A stretch of DNA of 64,000 nt from Paenibacillus periandrae (GTDB lineage Bacteria; Bacillota; Bacilli; Paenibacillales; NBRC-103111), in assembly GCF_022458865.1 (NCBI RefSeq), contig NZ_JAJNMU010000030.1, positions 46,048 to 110,047 on the forward strand. Reading direction: 5' to 3'. This document shows positions 9,810 to 18,799 of the stretch, piece after piece. The notes under the pieces were generated by a model. That model was not told the origin of the DNA, ran no database searches, and saw nothing but the letters and a program-made list of their open reading frames with translations. A program made the position numbers and the translations under genes. Each line of letters starts with the position of its first letter. The stretch's first letter is position 1.

Positions 9810-10706
9810 ATGGAATCGTCGTTTTTAAGAGAATCAAGGGGTGACCGTTGGTTTAATATCATTAACTATACGTTTATGGCCTTGCTCCTGATTATCGTGT
9901 TATACCCTGTAATATTTGTGGTAAGCTCTTCATTCAGCAATAAAGATGCTGTCTCTGCAGGGCAGGTGCTGCTGTGGCCGGTTGGATTTAGTCTTGAAGG
10001 CTATCAAGCCGTATTTCGCGATCCAGCAGTGCTGAGATCCATAGCGGTTTCAATCGGCTATACGGTTGCCGGTACGTTAATTAATGTGACTCTGACGATT
10101 ATGGCAGCATATCCGTTATCGCGTCGGGATTTATGGGGGCGAAACTGGCTGATGGGTTTGTTCGCCTTTACGATGTTTTTCAGCGGAGGGCTAATTCCAA
10201 CGTACTTACTCGTCAAAAATCTGGATTTGCTCAATACACCTTGGGCGCTTCTGCTGCCTACTGCTCTGAGCATTTGGAATATGGTGATTACCCGGACTTA
10301 CTTTATGGCGACCATTCCCGATGAGCTTCTGGAAGCGGGACAAATCGATGGTTGTAACGATCTCATTTTCTTATGGAAGATCGTGCTTCCGCTTTCCGGT
10401 CCGATTACCGCAGTGATTGCATTATATTATGGGGTGGAGCATTGGAATCAATACTTCAATGCGTTGCTTTACTTAAAGGAGCCGAAGCTTTATCCGCTCC
10501 AACTGGTGCTTCGGGAAATTCTGATTCGGAGCCAGATGAGCTCTGAAATGATGGGGGATTCGGCCCAAATGGCAGAACAGGCCGGTCTTGCAAATCTGCT
10601 TAAATATTCATTAATTGTAGTAGCTACTGCGCCCTTAATGCTGGTTTACCCTTATGTGCAGCGGTTTTTCGTTAGAGGCGTAATGATTGGGGCTTTAAAA
10701 GGATAA
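9810..10706 (+). CDS. ABC transporter permease, LplC/YtcP type (carbohydrate uptake)
   Basis: Second permease of the importer: 298 residues, about six membrane segments, and the EAA loop EAGQIDGCNDLIFLWKIVLP. The ribosome site CAGGAGGAATGGAAC precedes ATG 9810, 15 bases after the previous stop. With the LplB-type permease and the large lipoprotein that follows it forms an Lpl-type importer. Such systems generally lack a dedicated ATPase and use a shared MsmX-type ATPase. Confidence 0.92.
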   Translation: MESSFLRESRGDRWFNIINYTFMALLLIIVLYPVIFVVSSSFSNKDAVSAGQVLLWPVGFSLEGYQAVFRDPAVLRSIAVSIGYTVAGTLINVTLTIMAAYPLSRRDLWGRNWLMGLFAFTMFFSGGLIPTYLLVKNLDLLNTPWALLLPTALSIWNMVITRTYFMATIPDELLEAGQIDGCNDLIFLWKIVLPLSGPITAVIALYYGVEHWNQYFNALLYLKEPKLYPLQLVLREILIRSQMSSEMMGDSAQMAEQAGLANLLKYSLIVVATAPLMLVYPYVQRFFVRGVMIGALKG

Positions 10707-10731
10707 TGAACTTTACAAGGAGGGTCTTACT

Positions 10732-12372
10732 ATGAATAAATGGACTACAATAACAATGGCAGCGTTGCTGCTGGCAGCAGGCTGCAGCGATGGCAAAGAG
10801 CAAGGAGCTACGAAGAAAGACCTGCCCGCAGTAGCCGAGGGACCAAGCACAGAGGCAGGCACTTTTCCATTGGTCAAGGATAAAATAACACTTAAAGTAC
10901 TTGCTGTAAAAAATCCGAGTGTGCAGGATTATAGTACCAATGAGTTTACGAAATGGTATGAGGAGAAGACGAACGTCAAGATCGAATGGCAATTTGCGAC
11001 TCCGCAGGATCGTCAGGAAAAGCTGAATCTGGTGCTGGCCACCAATGATTTGCCGGATATGATCATTGGCTTCGGCGTTTCTCCCGCCCAACAAATGGTT
11101 TACGGGCAGCAAGGCTTGTTCATCGCACTGAACAATTTGATCGATAAGTATGGTGTGGAAACGAAAAAAACTCTGGAAAAGTACCCGGAAATCAAGCAAG
11201 CGACGACTGCTCCCAACGGCAATATATATTCACTCAGCAGTATCGACCGTAACCCGCATACGATGCTTCAACAAAAAATGTGGATTAATACCGAGTGGTT
11301 AAAGAAGCTGAATCTGGACATGCCAACAACGACGGATGAGTTCGAAAAGGTGCTAAAAGCATTTAAGGAAAAAGATCCAAACGGTAATGGAAAAGCGGAC
11401 GAAATTCCTATGATTGGAGGGGTCCAGGAGAAGCTGACTGGATTGGACAGCTTCTTAATGAACTCGTTTATTTTGAATGATTTGAATGCAGACCAGCTAA
11501 TTTTCGATGATAAAGGCAGTATAGAAGTTAATTTCAATAAGCCGGGCTTTAAGAAAGGTCTGCAATATTTAAATAAGCTATACGCCCAAGGATTGATAGC
11601 CCCGGAATCTTTTACGCAAAATAATGATCAAATGAAATCGCTCGTGGAAAATGGTGATGCAAGGGTCGGTGTCATATCCTCCTTCATCCCGCAGGTATTC
11701 TCTAATATTACCGGCAAGCGGTGGCTGGATTATAAAACCGTTCCCCCGCTTAAGGGCCCGGACGGCTTGCAGCAGACCCCATATCGTTATTATTCTGTCA
11801 ATGGGGGCAATCTGTTAATTACGAATGCGTCCAAAAATCCGGAGGTTGCGTTTCGTTGGGCAGATGCGCTGTATAACTATGATATCAGTATGAGTGGAAA
11901 TATCGGAACGGAGGGAATTGGCTGGCGGAAGCCAACAACTGATGAGCTCGGTCTGAATGGCAAACCGGCCAATTGGGTGCGGCTGCTGGCTTCCGGTACG
12001 CTGCAGAATAACAACTGGGCGCAAACAACATCTTACCATTTCTCGCGGGAAATGTTTGAAGGGCTTGCTGCTGGGCCGAATGAGGTGCCCCGTGTTTTGT
12101 ACGAGGAGACACAAAAGAACTACGAGCCTTACAAAACGAAGCAGGAGCAAAGTGTACCTCCGGTGTTCTTCGATGACGCACAATCCTCAGAGCTCAGTGA
12201 TTTGCAAAAAACGATCAAGGATTACGTGAAGGAAATGACTACCCGCTTCATCATTGGAGATGCATCCATTGATAAGGAGTGGGATAAGTATATACAAACA
12301 TTGGATGGTATGAATTTGAAACGTTATCTTCAAATTTATAACGAGGGCTACAAAGCGCAGTATAAAAAGTAA
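10732..12372 (+). CDS. Extracellular solute-binding lipoprotein (large, LipO/LplA type)
   Basis: The substrate-capturing lipoprotein of the importer. A 17-residue signal ends in lipobox LAAGC, followed by a charged linker and a 500-residue bilobal binding domain with motifs typical of family 1 binding proteins. 'DPNGNGKADEIPM' is the calcium-like loop often seen in Lpl/Ytc binding proteins. At 546 residues it is in the usual 500-560 range of this subfamily. AAGGAGG sits 8 bases before ATG 10732. A strong terminator closes the operon. Substrate is probably an oligosaccharide, possibly sulfated given the upstream sulfatase; this is inference. Confidence 0.92.
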   Translation: MNKWTTITMAALLLAAGCSDGKEQGATKKDLPAVAEGPSTEAGTFPLVKDKITLKVLAVKNPSVQDYSTNEFTKWYEEKTNVKIEWQFATPQDRQEKLNLVLATNDLPDMIIGFGVSPAQQMVYGQQGLFIALNNLIDKYGVETKKTLEKYPEIKQATTAPNGNIYSLSSIDRNPHTMLQQKMWINTEWLKKLNLDMPTTTDEFEKVLKAFKEKDPNGNGKADEIPMIGGVQEKLTGLDSFLMNSFILNDLNADQLIFDDKGSIEVNFNKPGFKKGLQYLNKLYAQGLIAPESFTQNNDQMKSLVENGDARVGVISSFIPQVFSNITGKRWLDYKTVPPLKGPDGLQQTPYRYYSVNGGNLLITNASKNPEVAFRWADALYNYDISMSGNIGTEGIGWRKPTTDELGLNGKPANWVRLLASGTLQNNNWAQTTSYHFSREMFEGLAAGPNEVPRVLYEETQKNYEPYKTKQEQSVPPVFFDDAQSSELSDLQKTIKDYVKEMTTRFIIGDASIDKEWDKYIQTLDGMNLKRYLQIYNEGYKAQYKK

Positions 12373-12403
12373 TGCGTGAAGCTCGTAAAATCCGAAGAAA
12401 ATC

Positions 12404-12448
12404 GCAAACGGCTCTTTCGCAAACAATGCGAACAGAGCCGTTTTTTTC
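12404..12448 (+). terminator. Strong rho-independent terminator of the sulfatase/ABC operon
   Basis: AAACGGCTCT at 12406-12415 pairs with AGAGCCGTTT, with an inner TTCGCA/TGCGAA extension and a run of seven T. Confidence 0.9.
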
Positions 12449-12602
12449 ACTGTTTCACGGAAGAGAGACTCCCCCTAATCAACGAAATTAAAATAAAGAA
12501 GTCTAGTTTTATATACTAAATTTAATATATAAATTTGAAAATAACCTAAGTATAATAAACACACATCTATAACATGGTATAAAGAAAAGGAGGCATTACA
12601 CA

Positions 12603-13397
12603 ATGATTACCACTAAAAAAGTGCGAAGTCTTTCTGCGGTAACAGCTCCCTACGTATTTATTGGCCCATCCATGATTTTTATCATTGTTTTATCTATATT
12701 CCCAATTCTTTACTCATTGTATTTAAGTTTTTTGAGCTACAACTTATCCATGCCGGCTACTACAATCAAATTCAATGGGCTTAACAACTACATGTATATG
12801 TTGACCAATAAAACGTTCTTAGGGTCTATTGCATGGACGTTGAGTTTTTCGATCATGGTTGTAGCTTTAAATGTCATCCTTGGAATGTCCTTGGCACTTC
12901 TATTGAATAGTTCGTTGATGGAACGCACTTCCAATTTATTTAAAACCGCTTTCATTTTGCCTATGATGCTGGCACACGTTGTCTCTGCAACGATATGGAA
13001 GCTGATGTTCTCACCAGTTTATGGTATTCTAAATAACATACTAATGATGTTGGGTTATAACAAAGTAAATTGGACAGCCGATACCGATAATGCGAGATTC
13101 GCGATTATTCTTGTGGAGCTATGGGGCTCTACTCCATTTTGTATGCTTATCTTTTTAGCCGCTTTGAAAACGGTACCAAAGGAATTGTATGAATCTGCAC
13201 TCATTGACGGAGCAAACCGGATCAGGACTTTCTTCGGCATAACACTCCCATTGATTAGAAACTTTCTGGCTTTGGTGGTTTCGATTCGGATAATGGATTC
13301 CCTAAGAATGTTCGATATTGTCTACACCTTGACTAATGGGGGCCCAGGAGATGATACCGAAACCATAGGAACAACCATTTACGAAGGTGGTACCTAA
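12603..13397 (+). pseudogene. ABC transporter permease (UgpA/MalF type), 3'-truncated by rearrangement
   Basis: The first 258 or so residues are a good UgpA-type permease with about five membrane segments and EAA loop ESALIDGANRIRTFFGITLP. It stops abruptly after TIYE, a point where relatives continue with a further ~30 residues and the last membrane helix. The final codons read into an inverted ATPase gene fragment. A GGAGG ribosome site precedes ATG 12603, so the truncated product could still be made, but without a partner permease or binding protein nearby it is unlikely to work. It belongs to the decayed locus running to 15863. Confidence 0.75.
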
Positions 13398-13640
13398 TTT
13401 CTTGTGCAGCTCGATCAATTCAATGCGCATCTGCCCTCTGAGCTTGGCATCCAGATTAGACAATGGCTCATCCATCAAAAACACGGTAGGCTTCTTGACC
13501 ATGGCACGTGCCAATGCGACACGCTGGCATTGTCCGCCGGATAAGGTGGACGGTTTACGGTCAAGGTAGTTATTCAAACCAACCGTAGCACTGATACTCT
13601 CCACGAGTTGGTCCTCGTTAATCGCCATACCACCCTGCAT
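13386..13640 (-). pseudogene. Fragment of an MsmX/UgpC-type ABC ATPase, inverted
   Basis: On the complement strand about 80 residues match the middle of a sugar-importer ATPase: LDRKPSTLSGG (signature), VFLMDEPLSNLDA (Walker B), then LGTTFV, where the match ends. Walker A and the C-terminal regulatory domain are missing. It is very similar to the intact ATPase at 43233. Its 3' edge is fused to the truncated permease, sharing TACGAA at the junction. The segment between ~13640 and 13690 is not recognisable. Confidence 0.75.
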
Positions 13641-13689
13641 TTCCCATGGGTCCGTCGGTTTACTTAGCAGAACGTTTTCTCCTTCTATT

Positions 13690-14272
13690 GTCTGGCCGAA
13701 CGGCTGCCGGGTTCATCGACTTGGAAGCTCCACTTGTGGACAATGTCATCCATACGGCCCGAGCCTTGGGAAAACGCATGGAGCATATGACCGTAATGAT
13801 CCAATATCGCGAACGGCATCAGCAGGCGATTGAAGCGGTTCGTGCAACAGGAGCGAGAGTTCGGCTGTTTGACGACGGTGATGTAACCTGCGCGATTGCT
13901 GCGGCAATCGAAAGCAGCGGGATCGATTTGTTCTATGGAATCGGGGGAGCACCGGAAGGCGTTATTTCCGCGGTTGCTATTCAATGCCTTGGCGGTGAAA
14001 TGCAAGCGAGGCTGCTCCCGGCTACAACTTTTGAGCATGAGCGTTGTGTCGGCATGGGACTTAGCGATCCGAATCGAGTGCTGACACTAAGAGATATGGT
14101 TGCGTCCGACGAATGTATATTTGCCGCTACTGGAACTACACCGGGCTTGTTATTGAATGGGATAACTACAGAGTCAGGATTAGGAGCGGTTACTCACTCG
14201 TTATTAACCAATGGTCAACCGAATGCAGTTCATTTTATTCGTACGGTCCATTCGTCAAGAGAAGTAGGGTGA
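13690..14272 (+). pseudogene. glpX: GlpX-type class II fructose-1,6-bisphosphatase, N-terminally truncated
   Basis: From about 'GRTAAGFIDLEAPL' onward the frame matches the C-terminal half of GlpX, with IDLFYGIGGAPEGVIS near the middle and a normal C-terminus. The first ~150 residues, including N-terminal metal ligands, are gone; upstream lies unrelated DNA and the inverted ATPase fragment. The reading frame formally opens at 13646. The remnant sits in a string of broken genes for sugar-phosphate or glycerophosphate metabolism. It is unlikely to be active. Confidence 0.72.
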
Positions 14273-14337
14273 AGGAACAGGGGTGTGGCTGGCAATGAAA
14301 AATATAGGTTCAGGCTTAGAAGGAAGGGTAGTTATCT

Positions 14338-15160
14338 ATGAGTGGAATTCGCATGATAGTCAGTGATTTGGACGGAACGCTGCTGTCTGAGGACAACAGA
14401 TTAACTGACACGGTTAAAAGATGCCATCAATCGATTTCGATTAGCCAGGGGGCTGTTTACAATCGCTACCGGCCGTTTCGGTCCAAGCACCGAAAGTATA
14501 ATCAAACAGCTGAATATTGATATTCCTTTTATTTTATGCAATGGAGGTGTGCTGGCCAATCAGGATCGTGTATTAGAGATGGAGATGATTACCCTGGAAG
14601 AGACTTCATCTTTTTTATTGGAATGTGACCAGCTCGGGGCGACTGTAATGCTGTTTCGAGAGGATGGACTTCATGCGATCCGGCGTTCGCCGCAATTGGA
14701 ATTATTTGAACAAAAAGAGGAAGTTCGCAGTTCTTTAATACATGCGTTTGCTGACGATTGGCTTACCACTCCTGTCCAGAAGGTCGTTATGGTCGGAGAT
14801 GTGAAGCAGATAAAGGAAATCTGGCAAACGAAACAAAGCAGCTTTCGCAAGCAATACGTCACTACACAGTCTGAGGATGATTTATTTGAAATTCTACCGC
14901 CCTTTCAAAGCAAGGGTACGACTCTGAAAAAACTGATGGCCTTGATGAATTTAGAACCGCGGGAGGTCATGAGTATCGGCAACCAAATGAATGATCTGGA
15001 TATGCTTGAAAGCTCCGGAATTGGCGTAGCTGTAGCCAACAGTCACCCCGAGCTTAAAAAGAAGGCTTCCTATGTGTGCAGCAAAAGCTATGGTGAAGGC
15101 GTAGTGGAAGCAATGGAACGATTTGTATTCAATTCAACGATTGTACGGAGGGATGCATAA
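14338..15160 (+). pseudogene. HAD-superfamily phosphatase (Cof type), frameshifted
   Basis: ATG 14338 (after GGAAGGG) reads 'MIVSDLDGTLLSEDNRLTD', with the HAD nucleophile motif DxDGTLL. The frame then derails at AAAA 14416-14419. Deleting one A restores KDAINRF and runs into the second frame, which carries IATGR, NGG and GNQMNDLDML, the remaining HAD motifs, to the stop at 15160. Without the indel the protein would be about 274 residues, a normal Cof size. The stop overlaps the start of the next gene (TAATGA). It may be a recent pseudogene or a homopolymer error. Confidence 0.75.
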
Positions 15161-15863
15161 TGAAAGTAAAAGGTATCGCACACAGAGGCTGCCCTGGCCG
15201 TTATCCTGAAAATACGTTGATTTCTTTTCAGGAGGCAGTGAAGCTCTCTTATTCATATCTGGAGCTGGATGTTCAGCTTAGCAAGGATGGCGTCCCCGTG
15301 ATAATCACGATACATCAGTGGACCGCATGACGAACGGGAAAGGGCAGGTAAAGGATTTGACCTTGGCCGAGCTCAAGGAACTGCGGATAGGGGGTACCGA
15401 GCAAATTCCTATTCTGGAAGAGGCTTTGACTTTGCTGAGAGATCAACTAATCATTGACATTGAACTAAAACAGATGGGAAATCTGTATCCTGGATTAGAA
15501 GAAAAGGCATTGACTATGGTAAAAGAGATGAGGATGTTGGATCAGGTGTTTTTTTCATCCTTCGATCACTATTCCATGGTGAAGCTAAGACAGTTGGAGC
15601 CTAAGGCTGAAATTGGGTTGATCAATCATAGTGCCAGTCCGGCCTTATTTCCGCTCCTAAAAGAGCTGAATGCCCGATATTTGTCGATTAATTTGGACTA
15701 TGTCACCCCTGAACTGATTCAACGCTGTGAAGAGGAAAATATAATCTTTATCCCTTATCCGGTGGACCGGGAGGAGGATATGCAGGCTATGCTCCGCTAT
15801 CCGTCAGTACTCATTTGCACGAATGAGCTGGAAAGATGGGCATCTATATCGTCAGCGGGTTAA
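15160..15863 (+). pseudogene. Glycerophosphodiester phosphodiesterase (GDPD), frameshifted
   Basis: ATG 15160 overlaps the previous stop. The first frame gives IAHRGCPGRYPENTLISF and ELDVQLSKDGVPV, the GDPD catalytic His and Glu/Asp motifs. Around 15301-15306 the frame must change by one base to read HDTSVDRMTNG, after which ~180 residues of GDPD follow to 15863. With correction the length is ~234. Product would hydrolyse glycerophosphodiesters in the cytoplasm. It fits the neighbouring broken permease, ATPase and GlpX pieces as a former glycerophosphodiester utilisation locus. Confidence 0.75.
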
Positions 15864-15922
15864 TAACGCTTATATGTTCGGTTCGGGGAACAACACATTT
15901 CTATAGCAATCTCTTGAAGATG

Positions 15923-15962
15923 CGGCTACCTCTTAGTTTTACTTTGAGGTGGCTTTATTTTA
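15923..15962 (+). terminator. Terminator after the decayed locus
   Basis: GGCTACCTC at 15923-15931 pairs with GAGGTGGC at 15946-15953 (one G-T pair), followed by TTTATTTT. Confidence 0.6.
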
Positions 15963-16083
15963 TTACGTGCTACAAAGCGAATGAAACGGAGGAGACGCCG
16001 GTGTGGATTTATTTGTGAAGGGACCACTACCTTGATTTTCTGTAAAGCATAGTTCTCAGCACCAATATTTGGTATAATCAGAA

Positions 16084-16932
16084 ATGACAGATTTCGAGCA
16101 AATTCTTCAGCCGATGGATCAAATTTGGGGTTGCTTATTCATGTGGACTTTTATGATTTTTATGAGCTTTATGGCATTTCTAGCTTGCTTAATAGGGAGT
16201 ATTGTCTCAACTTTCCAAAAGAATAGTTTACATACAAAATACTTTATTCTTACGGGATCTTTATTCATATTGTTCATCGTATTAATAATCGAATCCCCAG
16301 AATCCAGTACAGACTCTAACATTGTTGCTTCTGTCGCCCCAGCTATTGCTTCAGGCAAAGCTGAATTGGATACCGCCACCAAGAGTACTAGTGCCGAGAA
16401 ATCCCAAGCTAAGCTGAAATCAGAAACTGAAGCCAAGAAAAAAGCGAAGCAAAAGAACAGTAATCTACCAGAATCACTGGGAATGTATCCTGAACAATTC
16501 CAAGTCGTCTTTAATCATATCGCGGGTAAGTTTCAGCCCGTCTTTAATATTGACTCCATAAATGTTGAAGAAGGCAACGCCGTGAATGCATTCTCTTACA
16601 TGCTGAAAGATGAACTGGGTATTATAGGCTTGATAAACAAGGATGACGGCAACCTGCAAAGCCTGGCAATAGCAGGGAAGGAAGACGGGAGCAAAGATGC
16701 AACTAAAGCGTTGGCTACAGCCTTTCAAGTACTCATTAGAGCTACGAATGTAACCTTGTCTTCTAAAGAAATAAGTGCTTTAATGGAAGAACTGGGTATA
16801 TTGGATGGTAATGTTAAAAAAATGAATAAATCAATAATCCTAAATGGATTAAGATATTCTACAGGTTATACTGAGAAATTCGGCGTGTCTCTTATGATTA
16901 GTAATGCAAATGATGCTAATTATGCAAGATGA
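16084..16932 (+). CDS. Membrane-anchored protein of unknown function
   Basis: Two hydrophobic segments (about residues 16-40 and 52-69) form an N-terminal hairpin. A Lys/Ala/Glu-rich, probably coiled linker (~90-130) follows, then a soluble domain of ~150 residues with no motif I recognise. No useful ribosome site precedes ATG 16084. Instead TATAAT lies at 16073-16078, so transcription would start at or near the ATG, raising the possibility of a leaderless message. An in-frame stop at 16075 excludes a longer reading. The gene stands alone between a terminator and remnants; function unknown. Confidence 0.6.
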   Translation: MTDFEQILQPMDQIWGCLFMWTFMIFMSFMAFLACLIGSIVSTFQKNSLHTKYFILTGSLFILFIVLIIESPESSTDSNIVASVAPAIASGKAELDTATKSTSAEKSQAKLKSETEAKKKAKQKNSNLPESLGMYPEQFQVVFNHIAGKFQPVFNIDSINVEEGNAVNAFSYMLKDELGIIGLINKDDGNLQSLAIAGKEDGSKDATKALATAFQVLIRATNVTLSSKEISALMEELGILDGNVKKMNKSIILNGLRYSTGYTEKFGVSLMISNANDANYAR

Positions 16933-17026
16933 GTAAAAGATCAAACTCATCCTAATTAAAATTATTGAATCTTCTTACTTCAATGTAACAAGAGCTACTT
17001 CTTCGGATTTATAAAATAGAAGTATG

Positions 17027-17077
17027 CGTCAAGTAGTCCCACAAGCGCCTGTCGCATGTCATGAGGACTTTTTGACG
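17027..17077. repeat. Imperfect inverted repeat
   Basis: CGTCAA at 17027-17032 and AGTCC at 17035-17039 pair with GGACT at 17065-17069 and TTGACG at 17072-17077. It could be a hairpin or the scar of a mobile element; nothing decides between them. Confidence 0.35.
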
Positions 17078-17097
17078 ATTACTATTTAGTTGATTTA

Positions 17098-17132
17098 AAG
17101 AGATCCCTTGCCTTTTTGTGAGGGATCTCTTT
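17098..17132 (+). terminator. Hairpin terminator
   Basis: AAAGAGATCCCT pairs with AGGGATCTCTTT around a 12-base loop. It lies at the point where the Rhs fragment begins, so it probably belongs to a gene lost upstream or to the 16084 gene. Confidence 0.6.
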
Positions 17133-17764
17133 ATTTTACGGAGAGAGACGAAAGTTATGGGCTTATCACCCTCACGTTACATTTGTTAGATGGCACCCAG
17201 TACTTGTTCAATGCCAACCATCAACTGACTAAAATCTTGGACGCTTACCAAAACACGATCTCTTTTACATATGGTGGGAATGGGCTGCTTTCCAAAACCA
17301 CCGGGTCGGCAGGCAGCGAGATCGTGATTACGTACAATGAGAATAGCATTGTGCTCACACAGGGCACTAAAACCGTTACATACACAACGGAAAACCGCTA
17401 TGTGTATGAAAATGATGAATCGTACATGTCGAAGAAAAAGATCTTAACGGGCGTCAAGGATGCGAACAATCGCCAGACGACGTATGCTTATCAAATCAAG
17501 GATCCGACGTGGAGAAATGCGACGTATCCGTACGCTTTATTAAATCGCGTTACATATCCGACAATGGCTACAAGCGAATATACGTATGATGCTGAACCCG
17601 TCATCCGGTATTACGGTAAAGCGTTGACGGGCGGATACCGGGTTCGCGGTCGTGAAGATACGATGAAGAATGAGCAAAACGTGGTAGAAATCAAAAATAA
17701 AAAAACGTTCGATTATGTGGGCGATTTAAACGCCGATGCCGAGTCTACCAACACCGAATTTTGA
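17108..17764 (+). pseudogene. Rhs/YD-repeat protein fragment
   Basis: From about 17150 the frame reads YD-type repeats of a large secreted Rhs/wall-associated toxin or adhesin: LLDGTQYLFNANHQLTKILD, ISFTYGGNGLLSKTTGS and YAYQIKDP. Neither the N-terminal secretion part, the remaining repeats nor a toxin tip is present; whole proteins exceed 1000 residues. The formal start lies inside a terminator hairpin, and the last codons are cut by the next fragment. It is a remnant. Confidence 0.65.
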
Positions 17765-18165
17765 TCGTATCCAGATTAATTCATCAGGCTCCACTTCCTG
17801 CTGGATTAACGCCTTCCTTGATCATCATGATTGCACCGTTTGAGGTTGGCTTTCTTGGCTATACGAATATCATGCAACGAATTGATCAGTTCGCAGCTAT
17901 CTTGTTTTACATTGGCTTATTTTTATTCATCGTCCTGCTCTTTAAAGTCTTCAATAAGTCAGTACCGTTCGGTGCTTCTTGGTGGGCTGTAAGCTTTCCG
18001 ATGGCTGCGCTTAGCAATGCCGCTTTGAAGTATGCGATGTTCGTGCATTCCTGGCTGTTAATTGCTATCGCCGCGGTCATTCTGGCATTGGTTAGTCTTG
18101 TTCTCATCGTTCTGTTTATTCGAACGCTGAACATTTTGTTCAATGGCCAATTGCTTAAAGGATAA
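17765..18165 (+). pseudogene. C-terminal fragment of a TDT/TehA (SLAC1-type) transporter
   Basis: About 130 residues with four hydrophobic segments resemble the end of TDT-family anion/tellurite transporters, e.g. AGLTPSLIIMIAPFEVGFLG and SWWAVSFPMAALSNAALKYA. The first two thirds of a normal ~320-residue protein are missing; the frame opens within the junction with the Rhs fragment. It is not expected to function. Confidence 0.65.
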
Positions 18166-18181
18166 GATAAGTCAAGAAGTA

Positions 18182-18445
18182 TCACAATGAGGACTGGACT
18201 ATCATTCTAATCCTTAACCCAACGCTTTGCCGAGCGATCCTGTCCATTCCAATTTTGATCAATAGTTTTTTGTTGAATCGGAAATGATCATATAAGTATT
18301 CAGCGGATATGATGGAAATATCGTCCAGGTGAAAGAAATTAGCATTATCCACGAATCTCCCCTCCATCTCCTCCAATTTGCGAAGCAATACAAAGTCTAA
18401 GTTGGCGATTCCAACAAATTGCCAGAAAATCGGTAACGTAGAGGA
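18182..18445 (-). pseudogene. Protein-like remnant of unknown family
   Basis: The complement reads LPIFWQFVGIANLDFVLLRK then a 68-residue ATG frame to 18182. Upstream in another frame FINDGGVVKPTK adjoins it, and deleting one A from an AAAA run would join them. The composition looks like real protein but I recognise no family. No ribosome site is visible. Confidence 0.3.
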
Positions 18446-18502
18446 CTCGACAATAACCTTTTAGTAGGCTTTACAACGCCCCCATCATTAATAAAAACAA
18501 TG

Positions 18503-18528
18503 AAAGCCGGCTGTGTGCTCGGCTTTTT
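18503..18528 (+). terminator. Hairpin terminator
   Basis: AAAGCCG at 18503-18509 pairs with CGGCTTT at 18520-18526, followed by T. The 270 bases from here to 18799 hold no gene that I can support. Confidence 0.6.
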
Positions 18529-18799
18529 CTTGTATATTTACGAATGACATCCCCCATAACGTGGGGACAGAAGCTTGCTGCTATACCTGGATCACTGTGG
18601 TAAGAGGCGCTCTGTCTCTGAATCGATCTACATATTGGCAGCCACAGAATTCACGGGTTCTTTGTTGGTGCTTATTCCAAAGCTCAGCCAAAAACTATAC
18701 TTTCGTATAATTACTGGATGAAAACCGTCATGATAAATTGAATGACATGTAAGACCATTTTATAAGGAAGTACGCGATACTAAAATTGGAGGGAAAATA

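Noticed and set aside
12528..12556. Promoter from TTGAAA and TATAAT before the truncated permease
   Set aside because: The two hexamers are only 10 bases apart; no acceptable -35 at 17 bases from TATAAT.
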